Origin: Anticarsia gemmatalis
Lineage: Eukaryota > Arthropoda > Insecta > Lepidoptera > Erebidae
Direction of reading: 5' to 3'
NCBI RefSeq assembly: GCF_050436995.1
Contig: NC_134766.1
Coordinates: forward strand, 8,990,001-9,054,000
DNA length: 64,000 nucleotides
In this document: positions 34,270 through 43,196 of the stretch, one piece after another
How the letters are laid out: every line of letters begins with the position of its first letter
How positions within the stretch are numbered: position 1 is the first letter of the stretch
Made by a program: the position numbers and the translations under genes
Notes under the pieces: model-generated
The model's database searches: none
The model's input: only the letters and a program-made list of their open reading frames with translations
Told to the model about the DNA's origin: nothing

Positions 34270-34400
34270 TAGTTTAACGGAATTTGGTACTGTTGCTAGT
34301 GTATCCGACTGCATGTTATAAAGCCTCGGGTTCAATTTCCGGATCGGTCAAAGCGCTATTGGTCTTTTCTAATTAATGTTTTTATATAAATATTGCGTAG
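34270..34400 (+). mobile_element. SINE head fragment
   Basis: CTAGTGTATCCGACTGCATG, GCCTCGGGTTCAATTTCCGG and ATCGGTCAAAGCGCTATTGG, then TCTTTTCTAATTAATGTTTT. The tRNA-like box B is still recognisable. It is the 5' part of the SINE family whose body is at 44118 and 45820. Confidence 0.6.
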
Positions 34401-34726
34401 GTTGACGAAAAACTTAAAAACTTGTATTTGTGTGCATGTTCAAAATGCTTAAGCTACGTGAATGTAGATTATGTTACTAAAAACTGTTCTTGTGACGTCA
34501 TCATGTCAGAGTTTCTATACTGAAAAGTTTTTAACGTTTCATATAGAGTAGCTAATTTGACTGGTAGATAAATACTTCATTTGACGGCTAATGTAGAGCG
34601 CAGTCGTTTACTATTTAGTAAGCTTTTGAGTCGACATACAAAATACACTGTTGCACTGAATGCATTCGTTATACAGATTACTAATCCGAAATGTTAATAG
34701 CAGTTGAAGACTGGAATCTAACTGAC

Positions 34727-34800
34727 GAAAGAAAGACAGAAAAGAAGAAAGAAAGAAGGAAAGGAAAATAGTTTTTTCTTTATTATTTCTTTTTTTTTTC
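34727..34800. repeat. Purine-rich low-complexity tract
   Basis: Runs of GAAAGAAAG/AAGAAAGAAAGAAGG followed by T-rich sequence. The 63-residue minus frame (34611-34802) rich in F, S and L is the translation of this tract. Confidence 0.6.
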
Positions 34801-35004
34801 ATATCAAACTGGAATTGTTATGAATATCAAATCTTCTTTCAAAATCTAATTTCTTACCAAATCTAAAGACATGCTTAAGAGTCCTTCTAGTCGATGTTCG
34901 TCTTCCGTGGCCAGTTTTAATTAAAAGCAGTAAATAGTACCAGAGTTTGTCATTTAGTTCCTTCACTCTCATAGCCCGAAGAAACAATATCTGACCGGAT
35001 TACA

Positions 35005-35118
35005 CCTGGTTTCTGAGGTACATTTAGCGGTAGTTTATTATACAATAGTGTTTAAACTCAAATAAAAAAACGCTATTGAATAGATAAACTACCTCTAAAA
35101 GTACTCAGAAAACAGGGG
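35005..35118. mobile_element. Hairpin MITE, copy 2 of 3
   Basis: Arms CTGGTTTCTGAGGTACATTT then AGCGGTAGTTTAT and the inverse ATAGATAAACTACCTC ending CTCAGAAAACAGG. It has more mismatches than the other copies, so it is older or less constrained. Confidence 0.78.
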
Positions 35119-35342
35119 CTAGTGAAACAGTGATAGTGTCAGTCAGAAGTAATATGCAGTGGCAGGGACATGTGACGCCTTCTTTATAAAAAAAGGCAGA
35201 CGAATTTCCATTATTAAATAAAATTACCGTTTAAATAGATATCATGTTGAGGTTTCCTGTTTGGCATTCTTCCACATGCACTGTACTGGAAATACAAAAC
35301 AATATTAGTGCCTACTTTCATTAAGAAAGTCTTCTAGGTATA

Positions 35343-35520
35343 CTAGCTGTTTCTCGCTACTTTGCTTGTTGTGTGTTTAATTAAACAACCTATTTTCTTC
35401 CACGAACTTTCATACAAATTATTATCCCCTATTTAACCCCATTTAGGGATGGTTTTCTAAAAACCCTTTCTCAGGGGATGCCTACAAGGCACCCCTTGTT
35501 TAATTTTCATGTTTTTAACT
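35343..35520 (-). mobile_element. Worn Helitron-like repeat
   Basis: It begins CTAGCTGTTTCTCGCTACTT on the plus strand (reverse of a CTAG 3' end). The words CCCCTATTTAACCCCATTTA and AGGGATGGTTTTCTAAAAA follow, typical of a lepidopteran Helitron body. The 5' end cannot be placed. Confidence 0.5.
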
Positions 35521-35826
35521 TCTATAGTTTAAGCTGTGCGATGATTTTATTAGTTTAGAAAGTTTATATTTACATTAAAAGATTTTATTTAAAGTCTTAG
35601 AACCCCTAGACTCTACATACATACGTATAACGTCTGTAAAAAGCAATCTTGTTATTATACAAAGAAACATCCACACAAACTAATTAGATAGTTTTCTCAC
35701 AAACATTACGTAACTAATCAAACTTTCAGCTTGTCTTAGGAAAATCTATAAGTTTGCAATATCTTTGCGTAATCTTATAGGTGTTATTCGATAAAGGTAG
35801 CTTACTTAGCTTACCTACTCGTTTTA

Positions 35827-35940
35827 CCCGGTTTCTGAGGTACATTTAACAGTAGTTTATCTATTCAATAGCGTTAAATCTCATATAAAAAACGCTATTG
35901 AATAGATAAACTACCGCTAAATGTTCTCAGAAACCGGGGG
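35827..35940. mobile_element. Hairpin MITE, copy 3 of 3
   Basis: CCCGGTTTCTGAGGTACATT pairs with AATGTTCTCAGAAACCGGG, and TAGTTTATCTATTCAATAGC with its inverse. The right end is followed by GGTTAA and the left preceded by TTTA, so a TTAA-type target (as in piggyBac-like elements) is possible but unproven. Confidence 0.82.
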
Positions 35941-35978
35941 TTAATCGTGTAGCTTTAGTTTAACTTGCCTTATAAGTA

Positions 35979-36235
35979 TAAAGTGGTTAAAGTGGTCACC
36001 TCGACGCAATAACCGTAACACCGCGTGTGGTGGGTTCGAATCCCACCCGGGACAAATCTTTGTGTGATGAGCACGAATATTTGTTCTGAGCCTGGTTGTC
36101 AATTTATCTATATTAGTACGTATTTAGGAGTATATAAGTATGTTTATCAGTTATCTGGTTAACATAGTACAAGCTCTGTTTAGTTTGAAATCAAATGACC
36201 GTGTGAGAGTTGTCCAATGATATTTATTTATCTGT
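35979..36235 (+). mobile_element. tRNA-derived SINE
   Basis: The head has AAGTGGTTAAAGTGG (box A) and GGTTCGAATCC (36033-36043, box B), followed by CACCCGGGACAAATCTTTGT. The body contains GAGCCTGGTTGTCAATTTAT and GTTAACATAGTACAAGCTCT. The same type is on the minus strand at 58395. It differs in body from the SINE at 16161. Confidence 0.78.
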
Positions 36236-36806
36236 CATCAAAAATCTCGTTAAAATTTATTTAACAGTTTTAAAGATACACTGGAACTAACAATCAAGAA
36301 ACAAATGACGCACGTATGTCCTGTAACTTAACAGCAAAATAAATGTATTTTTCGATTCCATTTTATCCAATTTCATATGCAAAAAGTCTTGTAAAAAGCT
36401 ATTATTTTAATACAAACATACCCTTCTCTGCCTACCCCAGACATACAAAGCGTCATGTATGTATATATTTTCCGTAACGCCAATGAATAAGCGTCAAGAG
36501 AATAAAATAGGGTTGACATGATGATGATAAACAAGCACACGTCCTAAACCCTCGTACGTTCTATTTAACAACGAGGTAACAACCCTACGCATTTATATCC
36601 TTTAGCACCGAATATTACTTACACAAAATTATGTTATACAGATGTAAAGTTACTGCAATGAATGATTAGACTGCTCGCCGTGATTTGTGCTAGTTTACGA
36701 ATGAGTTTTCTGTTGTAGTGTGGAGGCCAAAATCGCGCTAATCTGATATTTATGTTGCTTTTGTTATTATTACCAAGGGGCTATCGCCGAGATGCGCGCG
36801 CTACCA

Positions 36807-37121
36807 CAAAAATATGTAGTATTTTAAAATGAACTTGCAAACTGAAATCAACTTTTGATGTAATTGTTAGAATAAATTCATTATTAAAAATATGTAGTAT
36901 TTTAAAATGAACTTGCAAACTGAAATCAACTTTTGATGTAATTGTTAGAATAAATTCATTATTAAAAATATGTAGTATTTTAAAATGAACTTGCAAACTG
37001 AAATCAACTTTTGATGTAATTGTTAGAATAAATTCATTATTAAAAATATGTAGTATTTTAAAATGAACTTGCAAACTGAAATCAACTTTTGATGTAATTG
37101 TTAGAATAAATTCACTATTAG
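36807..37121 (-). repeat. 78-bp minisatellite, four copies
   Basis: The unit starting TATGTAGTATTTTAAAATGA begins at 36813, 36891, 36969 and 37047, exactly 78 bp apart, with almost no differences between units. Since 78 is divisible by three, the minus-strand frame stays open as a 26-residue repeat (LQVHFKILHIFN...). This openness follows from period and identity and is not evidence of a protein. High identity points to recent expansion. Confidence 0.9.
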
Positions 37122-37596
37122 TAGTTAGATAATATTAATTATCGGTGTAGAAAAGTACATCCGTACTTTATGTGTTTTGTGAAAACACTTTTTATTCTTT
37201 TAAATTTATTTATTTATCTAATAATATTATGAAAAGATAATCCTACTCGCATTATTAGTAATAAACGTAATTATCTGCGAACGGCTTATAATACGTCAAA
37301 AATACCTTCAGCCACGATAAAAACTATCCAACATTCATCAATGCATTACTTCTGTACATAATACTTTATGTAGTACGTGGGTGGAGCGCGGTCTGGTGAG
37401 TCGGTGACACAATGCTTGATTACGCAACTACTCTCTCTTGCTGTAGGGGTGTAGGGCTGCCACCACACTGTAATTAACAGCTAGGGCTGATGCTGGAGTT
37501 TCACTTTCTATGTTGGATTATTTTGTGAATTTGTGAAAAGTTGCAAATTTTTAGAGTATGTCATTTAAACTGGTCTAAATTCTATGTTGAAACCGT
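37122..37596. other. Nothing recognised
   Basis: AT-rich at first, then mixed sequence with a GGTGTAGGGCTGCCACCACA stretch near 37448. No gene or repeat assignment. Confidence 0.45.
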
Positions 37597-37650
37597 GGAA
37601 GAGTTTGGGGGCCCTTTGCCTAACAATAGGACACTATAGGTTAGGAACTA
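37597..37650 (+). mobile_element. LINE/SINE 3'-tail scrap
   Basis: GGAAGAGTTTGGGGGCCCTT, TGCCTAACAATAGGACACTA and TAGGTTAGGAACTAA are a diverged form of the 'tgcccaacagtgggac' tail found on SINEs and on the LINE end at 51066. Confidence 0.45.
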
Positions 37651-37724
37651 AATCTGATTTGATTTTACTATGTTTTTAGAGTGGGTTTGGGAGTGTCCCT
37701 TTGTTACATTTTCAGCAAAATGTT

Positions 37725-37795
37725 ATCGATAGATCGTAGTAGCCGATTTTATTATGATACACACATAATAAAATCAGCTACTACGATCTATCGAT
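37725..37795. repeat. 32-bp stem hairpin with 7-base loop
   Basis: ATCGATAGATCGTAGTAGCC plus GATTTTATTATG (37725-37756) is inverted at 37764-37795 with a single mismatch, around ATACACA. It is probably a tiny MITE or the core of one. The near-perfect stem is unlike a typical animal miRNA precursor. Confidence 0.75.
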
Positions 37796-38156
37796 TGGTC
37801 CTTAAGTATATAGTTACTTTACAGTGATTCAGGCATATTCAATATTATTGATTTATTTTCGTCAAATACAAACCTATATAACAGGCAAAATTACGGATAC
37901 AGCCTTTTATGGATCTCGAACTTTTTAAATCTAACCATAATTTGTTACCAAGATTTGTAAATTTACAAAATATTGTGGAAAGTAAAAGTCACGGAGTTTT
38001 CAACAGCAATATTAACGAAATTAAGAGACGGTGACAAATGATTTCAATTTGTAAAGTTTTGGACAAATTACATGAAACTTTGTGGTTATCGATACAACCT
38101 TCAACAATATCCTCTTAATTTTTATATTTAAGTACCATTATGTTGTCGTTTGTATT

Positions 38157-38378
38157 GTGTATCTCAGTTAAAAACAAGTGAACATCGCTTTAATTGCCAA
38201 TGTGCAGTACATTGCTGCTTTGACGCAAAGTATTAATCACCATAAGTTATGGAATGTATCAATATACTGCGTAGTGACTATCTAATAGTTGCCAATTAAG
38301 GCCTAAACCCGTACTACGTTTCTCCACCACTATCGTGAACTAGGTACCAAGCTATTGAGAAATTTTGTATGAAACCCC
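38157..38378. mobile_element. MITE family 2 copy next to a MITE family 1 fragment
   Basis: 38157-38300 is a diverged family 2 copy (GTATCTCAGTTAAAAACAAG, GCAGTACATTGCTGCTTTGA, TAGTTGCCAATTAAGG). 38311-38378 is the 3' part of family 1 in minus orientation (GTTTCTCCACCACTATCGTG, GAGAAATTTTGTATGAAA). The two are 10 bp apart, as at 32357-32675. Confidence 0.6.
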
Positions 38379-38739
38379 AATGGGGGCCTTAGAAACTATG
38401 CTACTATTGCAGCACATTTTAGACGTAAAACTCTTGATACTCGGTAATACCTACTTAGTTCCGAGAGATCAAAAATTCGAGTTCCCTTCGCTTTTGCTGA
38501 TAAAAAAGGTCTACGACAGCAGCCTGATGCTTAAAATAAAATGATATGAAAACCCTTTTTAACAAGAAAACTAAGCATGTAGGTATAACCTCTATCAACT
38601 TGGGAGAGCTATAAATTGTCGTGGCACATATGATACCCAAAAAAAGGTTCTCAATTCGCTGATTTCCTTTTTTTAGTATTGATAAATTCTGTATCAAGAG
38701 TGTTTTATTCTAAAGTTCTATCATCGCAAGGACCATATA

Positions 38740-38800
38740 AGGAGTGTTCTTTAGTCTCTGCCTAAATGCCTTTATGGGAACAAAACATGATTTTGGGTAT
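38740..38800 (-). mobile_element. 'GGCAGAGACTA' repeat fragment
   Basis: TCTTTAGTCTCTGCCTAAAT then GCCTTTATGGGAACAAAACA, a minus-oriented piece of the family at 41600. The remainder is missing. Confidence 0.45.
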
Positions 38801-38899
38801 GTATAATAAATATGTTTTTTCGTCGTTATACGTTATTCCTTTTGCCAGTTAAATCTGATGAGTTTTCATGTGAAAACTATAGCTTCATTTTACAAAATA

Positions 38900-39148
38900 A
38901 TTGCACAAAAATCTAAAGCAACATTGCATCTCAGAGAGAGTGTATCTGTCGTACCGTTCTCTGACGGTGATGTTGATAAATATCTGTAGCATTGTCTCGG
39001 CGACAAGTAGCCGACACACAGTGAACGCTGAGCTGATACCGCTCGTATTTTGTGGGTGAGCACAATACGTTTATATGTAGAGTTGTGGATAGGTTATAAT
39101 GTACCTAGTCGAATACATATATATTCTGTTTTAAAAGGGTAATAAAAG
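38900..39148 (+). repeat. Duplicated segment, copy A (empty site)
   Basis: About 245 bp that recurs at 39310-39850 with roughly 88% identity. Shared words: TTGCACAAAA, GTGTATCTGTCGT, TCTCTGACGGTGATGTTGAT and GGTTATAATGTAC. Copy A runs uninterrupted through GTACCTAG, whereas copy B has a 306-bp element inserted exactly at that TA. Confidence 0.78.
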
Positions 39149-39149
39149 T

Positions 39150-39254
39150 ATCTCTCTCTCGATCTCCCCCTCCCCCCCTCTCACTCCCTTTCTCTCTCTC
39201 CCTTCCTTTCTCTCTCTCCTCTCTCTCTCCCCTCTCTCTCTCTTCCTCTCTCTC
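39150..39254 (+). repeat. TCTC microsatellite, pyrimidine tract
   Basis: About 105 bp of almost pure C and T, made of TCTCTCTC, CCCTCCCCCCC and CCTTCC blocks. Long polypyrimidine tracts of this kind can form triplex DNA. It separates the two halves of the local duplication. The arginine/glutamate-rich minus frames here (39105-39466) are only its translation. Confidence 0.85.
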
Positions 39255-39309
39255 AGTCGGTACTGTCGAGTATCGAAAGTTTGACATTTAAAATGTACTG
39301 CAAAAATGA
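39254..39309 (+). mobile_element. MITE family 1 fragment
   Basis: CAGTCGGTACTGTCGAGTAT, CGAAAGTTTGACATTTAAAA and TGTACTGC match the 5' interior of 32357-32532. Both ends are missing. Confidence 0.6.
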
Positions 39310-39850
39310 TTGCACAAAAGTCAAAAACAACATTGCATCTCAAAAAGAGTGTATCTGTCGTCCCGTTCTCTGACGGTGATGTTGATAAATATCTGAAGCA
39401 TTGTCTCAGCGACAAGTGGCCGACACATAGCGAACACTGAGCTGATACTCGTACTTTGTAGGACAATACGTTTATGTGTATGAGTTGGGTATAGGTTATA
39501 ATGTACAGTCCGCTCCAGTCGTTTTACAAATTCATATTAATTTCACCGATACAGGCTGCGCCTAGTGGGGTTGTCGTAGATATAAGCATAATTTTGTAAT
39601 ACTGGACTGGTAATAAATGATTTTTATTTTATTTATTTATATTTTTAAAACCTCTTTATTAGCATATGTTAATAAATACATGAAGAAAATCAGGTAGTTT
39701 TTTTGGCAGAATTTTAATTAGTCAGATGTTTTCTTGATGTAATAATATGCAATACTACAAATATAGGGTTTCGGAAGATTGAATATGTTTTGCGACTTTT
39801 GGAGCTGACTGTACCTAGTATATGATATATTCTATTTTAAAAGGCTAAGT
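39310..39850 (+). repeat. Duplicated segment, copy B (filled site)
   Basis: Second copy of 38900-39148. It matches from TTGCACAAAAGTC to GGTTATAATGTA, is interrupted by the element at 39506-39811, and resumes with CCTAGTATATGATATATTCT and TTTTAAAAGGCTAAG. Confidence 0.75.
39506..39811. mobile_element. 306-bp mariner-type MITE with TA duplication
   Basis: The ends CAGTCCGCTCC and GGAGCTGACTG are inverted with one mismatch, and subterminal GTCGTTTTACAAATTC pairs loosely with GAATATGTTTTGCGAC. TA flanks both sides (39504-39505, 39812-39813). Copy A of the surrounding duplication shows the same site with a single TA, so the insertion boundaries are directly documented. No protein is encoded. Confidence 0.82.
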
Positions 39851-39874
39851 ACCTATGTATAAGAAATGATCACT

Positions 39875-40050
39875 TGTTGAACGAAAACGTCTTGATGAAA
39901 CCTTTCATGTTTAAATGTTCTTTAACACATTTATTGAGAGCGTGCAAAATGCGCATCCCTCTCTTGGCCAGCTTGCTCGACTTAGGCCTACCCAGGTCGT
40001 CGTTTGAGAGCATACTTTTGCCCTGCAGTGGGATAGTCATGGGTTAAAAA
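39875..40050 (+). mobile_element. SINE, 5'-truncated
   Basis: GAAAACGTCTTGATGAAACC, then TTTAACACATTTATTGAGAG and CTCTCTTGGCCAGCTTGCTC, ending CTTTTGCCCTGCAGTGGGAT. Same family as 21666, without the tRNA head. Confidence 0.62.
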
Positions 40051-40455
40051 ATAGTACCAATGTTTGTTTGATGGATGTCATTTCATTCATTGAAACTACT
40101 GAATCTAAAAAGTAAACACTAAAAATCTATTATAGTCGTATAAATTACATACCAAACTCAATGTTGATTATAAACACGTGTTCAGTACCTTCAGTTCATT
40201 AGAGGAGCCCTTTCGTTTAAAAAAATCACACGCGAACAGACCCACATGAGTAAGCTAGTACTTTAATATTCTGTAACAATAATACAGGGTGTAGGAAATT
40301 GAACTAGCAGTTCCATTATCCCCTATTTAACTTAAAAGCCTTATGGTTTCAGTCCTGAACGACTATCATTGCTTAAACCAGCTTCACGTACCACCTAAAG
40401 CGCTAAAGTACGTGACTGGAAATACTAATATCATTGAACATTAAACGAATGCCGT
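40051..40455. other. Nothing recognised
   Basis: AT-rich DNA with no recognised element; the stretch ends at the MITE cluster. Confidence 0.5.
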
Positions 40456-40813
40456 CAGTAGCGCGATTCTGTACAGTCGGTACTGTCGAGTATCGAAAGT
40501 TTGACATTTAGAATGTACTGCCAAAATAGTTCCTGCGACGCCCGTCAGAGGCGCTGATCAATACCTCGATTCTCTACCACTATCGACTATCGACAACCGG
40601 CTAGCTATCGAATTTTGACATGTAGGATGTCCTGCCAAAAAAGTTTCTATGACGCCCGTCAGAGACGCTGATAAGATTTTCATACAAAATGACTCGATGA
40701 CAGGTCGGTTTTCGATAGTCGATAGTAATAGAGAATTAAGTTACAGATTTTCATACAAAATTTCTCGATGACAGGCCGGTTGTCGGTAGATGGTAGTAGA
40801 GAATCGAGCTACA
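40456..40813. mobile_element. Rearranged cluster of MITE family 1 pieces
   Basis: Four pieces can be told apart. 40456-40560 is a plus 5' half (CAGTAGCGCGATTCTGTACA). 40562-40618 is a minus 3' half (CGATTCTCTACCACTATCGA). 40619-40747 is a plus copy lacking its 5' end. 40747-40813 is another plus 3' end finishing GAGAATCGAGCTACA. It probably arose by nested insertion or template switching. Confidence 0.7.
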
Positions 40814-41020
40814 ATATTCAGTTTTAAATTGTAATAAGTTACAAATGTTCTTCATTTATTAATAAGATGGTACTTAAGCTTTTGTCTTATCTTTGAAAAT
40901 ATGTTAATTATTTTGCATTTTCCTGTTTGAGATGAAAGGGATTTTGATATAATGTTTCTCTTGTTTAAGATGAAAATGTTTGTTGAGAATAGGATATATT
41001 TTAATAATTTTAAGTCCGTT

Positions 41021-41139
41021 TGCCTATAGCTTTCCTTAATAAATAGGCTATCAAACAGTAAAATAACTTTTCAATTCGCATCAGTAGTTTCTGAGATTAG
41101 CGCGTTCAACCAAACAAACTTTTATAATATTAGTATAGA
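41021..41139 (-). mobile_element. Helitron family A, truncated copy
   Basis: It keeps the 5' part of family A on the minus strand: TCTATACTAATATTATAAAA, the CAAACAAACTT microsatellite remnant and GGCTATCAAACAGTAAAATA. Its 3' half is absent. It joins directly to the next copy at 41140. Confidence 0.7.
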
Positions 41140-41385
41140 TTAGCTGACCCGCACTGCTTCGCTTGCGTCACATAAGAGGTCATAATTTTCCTCGTTTTTG
41201 TAACATTTTTTACGTGTACTCTGTACTTATGGTCTTTGCGTGATGATATATAGCCCATATCCTTCCTAGATAAATGGACTATCTAACACTGAAAGAATTT
41301 TTCAAATTGGTCTAGTAGGTCCTGAGATTAGTGCATTCAAACAAACAACCAAACAAACTCTTCAGGTTTATAATATTAGTATAGA
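41140..41385 (-). mobile_element. Helitron family A, full-length copy
   Basis: On the minus strand it starts TCTATACTAATATTATAAAC and ends GGGTCAGCTAA, with CTAA instead of the usual CTAG. The body matches 4119-4370 (GACTATCTAACACTGAAAGA, TGCTTCGCTTGCGTCACATA on the plus strand). It sits head to tail with the truncated copy at 41021. Confidence 0.8.
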
Positions 41386-41599
41386 TTTTACGAACATATA
41401 ATACATAAATAATAGTGATGAAATGATGTATTACATATATATAATTCAACACATACGAGTGTAATATGTTTTACGACAGATATAGCGGTGAAATGATAAG
41501 TGCGTCGGAGATAAACTGAACATTACGAGCGGCACTATAAAATAATCTTTACATCTGGGATTTAGGAAAGTACTGATATATTATTACTGTTGATAAAGG

Positions 41600-41754
41600 T
41601 ATAAATACATACATACATACAAACATTCATACATTTATATACATACATAAAATCACGCCTTGTTCCCATAGTGGTAGGCAGAGACCAAAGAACGCCACTT
41701 GGTACGATTCTTACAAATTTCCATGATACATAATAATAAAAATAAAATAAATTT
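41600..41754 (+). mobile_element. 'GGTAGGCAGAGACCA' repeat with CATA run
   Basis: A (CATA)n run at 41607-41655 leads into AAAATCACGCCTTGTTCCCA, TAGTGGTAGGCAGAGACCAA and GAACGCCACTTGGTACGATT. This is a common lepidopteran repeat end. Pieces also occur at 29165, 38740, 47640, 50605 and 62495. The parent element is unknown to me. Confidence 0.6.
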
Positions 41755-41875
41755 AACCCATTAATGTCCCACTGCAGGGCAAGGGGCTCCTCCCGTAATG
41801 AGGGAGGGGTTAGGCCTTGAGTCCACCACGCTGGCCAAGTGCGGGTTGGGGACTTTGCATGCCCTCATACAATAC
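41755..41875 (-). mobile_element. SINE tail, minus strand
   Basis: AACCCATTAATGTCCCACTG, CAGGGCAAGGGGCTCCTCCC, TTAGGCCTTGAGTCCACCAC and GCTGGCCAAGTGCGGGTTGG. This is the reverse complement of the 3' half of the SINE at 21666. A second tail scrap (TTAATATCCCACTACTGGGC) lies at 41897-41917. Confidence 0.72.
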
Positions 41876-41924
41876 ATATAAAATTAATTTAGCACATTAA
41901 TATCCCACTACTGGGCAAGATGTA

Positions 41925-42420
41925 CGTCAGGCTGGCCCGGCCCCATGGAATTTAATAATGAGATTGTATCAATCCAATGTACCCGGGTATACTAATATAT
42001 GTAACACCTTCATTTTCAATGTAACTCTTTTTAAGAGAAATTACGTGCACTTCTTAGTGGCCGGGCCAGCCTGACGTTTTCAGCCCGGCCACCTTGTTTC
42101 CCACTAATCTACAAAAAATACTGGCAATATTGTGCTACAGATGAAATGTACCCTATAATTTATGCATATGTAACACAAAATCGAATCCTAAAATGCAATA
42201 GCATACGAAATATTAGCGGTTGCAGGTGGCCGGGCTGAAATTATTTCGTTAATATAAAACAGTAAAACTGCAACACCTACCAAAAACTAATACCAGTACA
42301 TAATGAGATATAGAGATATAGAATACATGTAACGCTTTCATTTTAAATTATAATACATATTTAGAAAGAATAATCACTTGAAATTATATTTCAGCCCGGC
42401 CACCTAAAAGCGGTAATATT
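41925..42420. repeat. Cluster of inverted GC-rich motifs
   Basis: CGTCAGGCTGGCCCGGCC (41925-41942) is exactly inverted at 42059-42076. CAGCCCGGCCACC occurs at 42081-42093 and 42392-42404 and inverted at 42225-42237. AT-rich spacers also recur (GTAACACCTTCATTTTCAAT and TGTAACGCTTTCATTTTAAA). It looks like several partial copies of one unrecognised element in alternating orientation. No coding frame. Confidence 0.6.
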
Positions 42421-42829
42421 CCCTAAAATCTTATGCCAATTTGTACAGTAAAACCTGATACAGCTATGAAATGAAAGTTACATTCGTTTCGTTTTAGTCG
42501 TATACCTTTAAGCCTTCTGTTTGACTAGATTATCAAAATCTGAGAAACTTGCCGAAGAGTGACTATCATTTATTAACTAATTTCAGGACATTTGGTTTGT
42601 TGAGTGAAACAAAATTGGTAATTGTCATATTTTTTTAATAATCATTTTTGAAATTAGTTGGACAACATTTGTACTTATATTAATTAGGTACTATAACAAT
42701 TGTTAATTATAAATAATGTAAAAAAAGGTTACACATTGATAATAACACAGTTATCAAAAAATTATAGTAATATCAATATTACCTTAACATCGAACATTCA
42801 TCCATTCAGAATATTAGGAGATAATTTTT

Positions 42830-43149
42830 GGTTAAATACTTATTATACCTTGGTAAAAAATCACAGATTTTCATAATGATTTTTACATCAACTTTGAATT
42901 TAAAGTTTTGAAAACTTTCAATTAAAATTATGCTAATATAATTATTACAACAATTCTTAAATAAAGAGAGAACCATAGTTCTTTCAGTGGCAGCTAATGG
43001 AAATATAGCTATGTAGTATATATAATTTAACATAATATTAAAATCACAGCTAAAAATCACAATGTTAACTTGTATAATTAAACGTATGCTAATATAATAA
43101 TCATTGCTAGCCTATATCTGGCATTTGTACTATAAGTATTTTGACTAAT
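42830..43149. other. AT-rich, with repeated words
   Basis: ATGCTAATATAAT occurs at about 42931 and 43087, and CACAGATTTTCATAATG at about 42861 echoes the stem of the hairpin at 43150. The 84-residue minus frame (42806-43060) is not a convincing gene. Confidence 0.4.
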
Positions 43150-43196
43150 TCAAATTTGAATTATGAAAATCTGTGATTTTCATAATTCAAATTTGA
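43150..43196. repeat. Perfect 22-bp stem hairpin
   Basis: TCAAATTTGAATTATGAAAA plus TC (43150-43171) is exactly inverted at 43175-43196 around TGT. It is a near-perfect palindrome, probably from a foldback element. Confidence 0.7.

Noticed and set aside
36781..37074. 97-residue frame with four identical 26-residue repeats, considered as a repeat protein
   Set aside because: The openness follows from a 78-bp unit with almost no variation; there is no start context, signal or flanking coding sequence.
36807..37121. CRISPR-like array
   Set aside because: Units are contiguous without unique spacers, and the DNA is animal in character.
37725..37795. Pre-microRNA
   Set aside because: The stem is almost perfectly paired and the loop very short, more like a MITE; no evidence of processing can be seen in sequence alone.
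39105..39466. Arg/Glu-rich minus-strand frames, considered as a charged domain
   Set aside because: They translate the TCTC microsatellite at 39150-39254.
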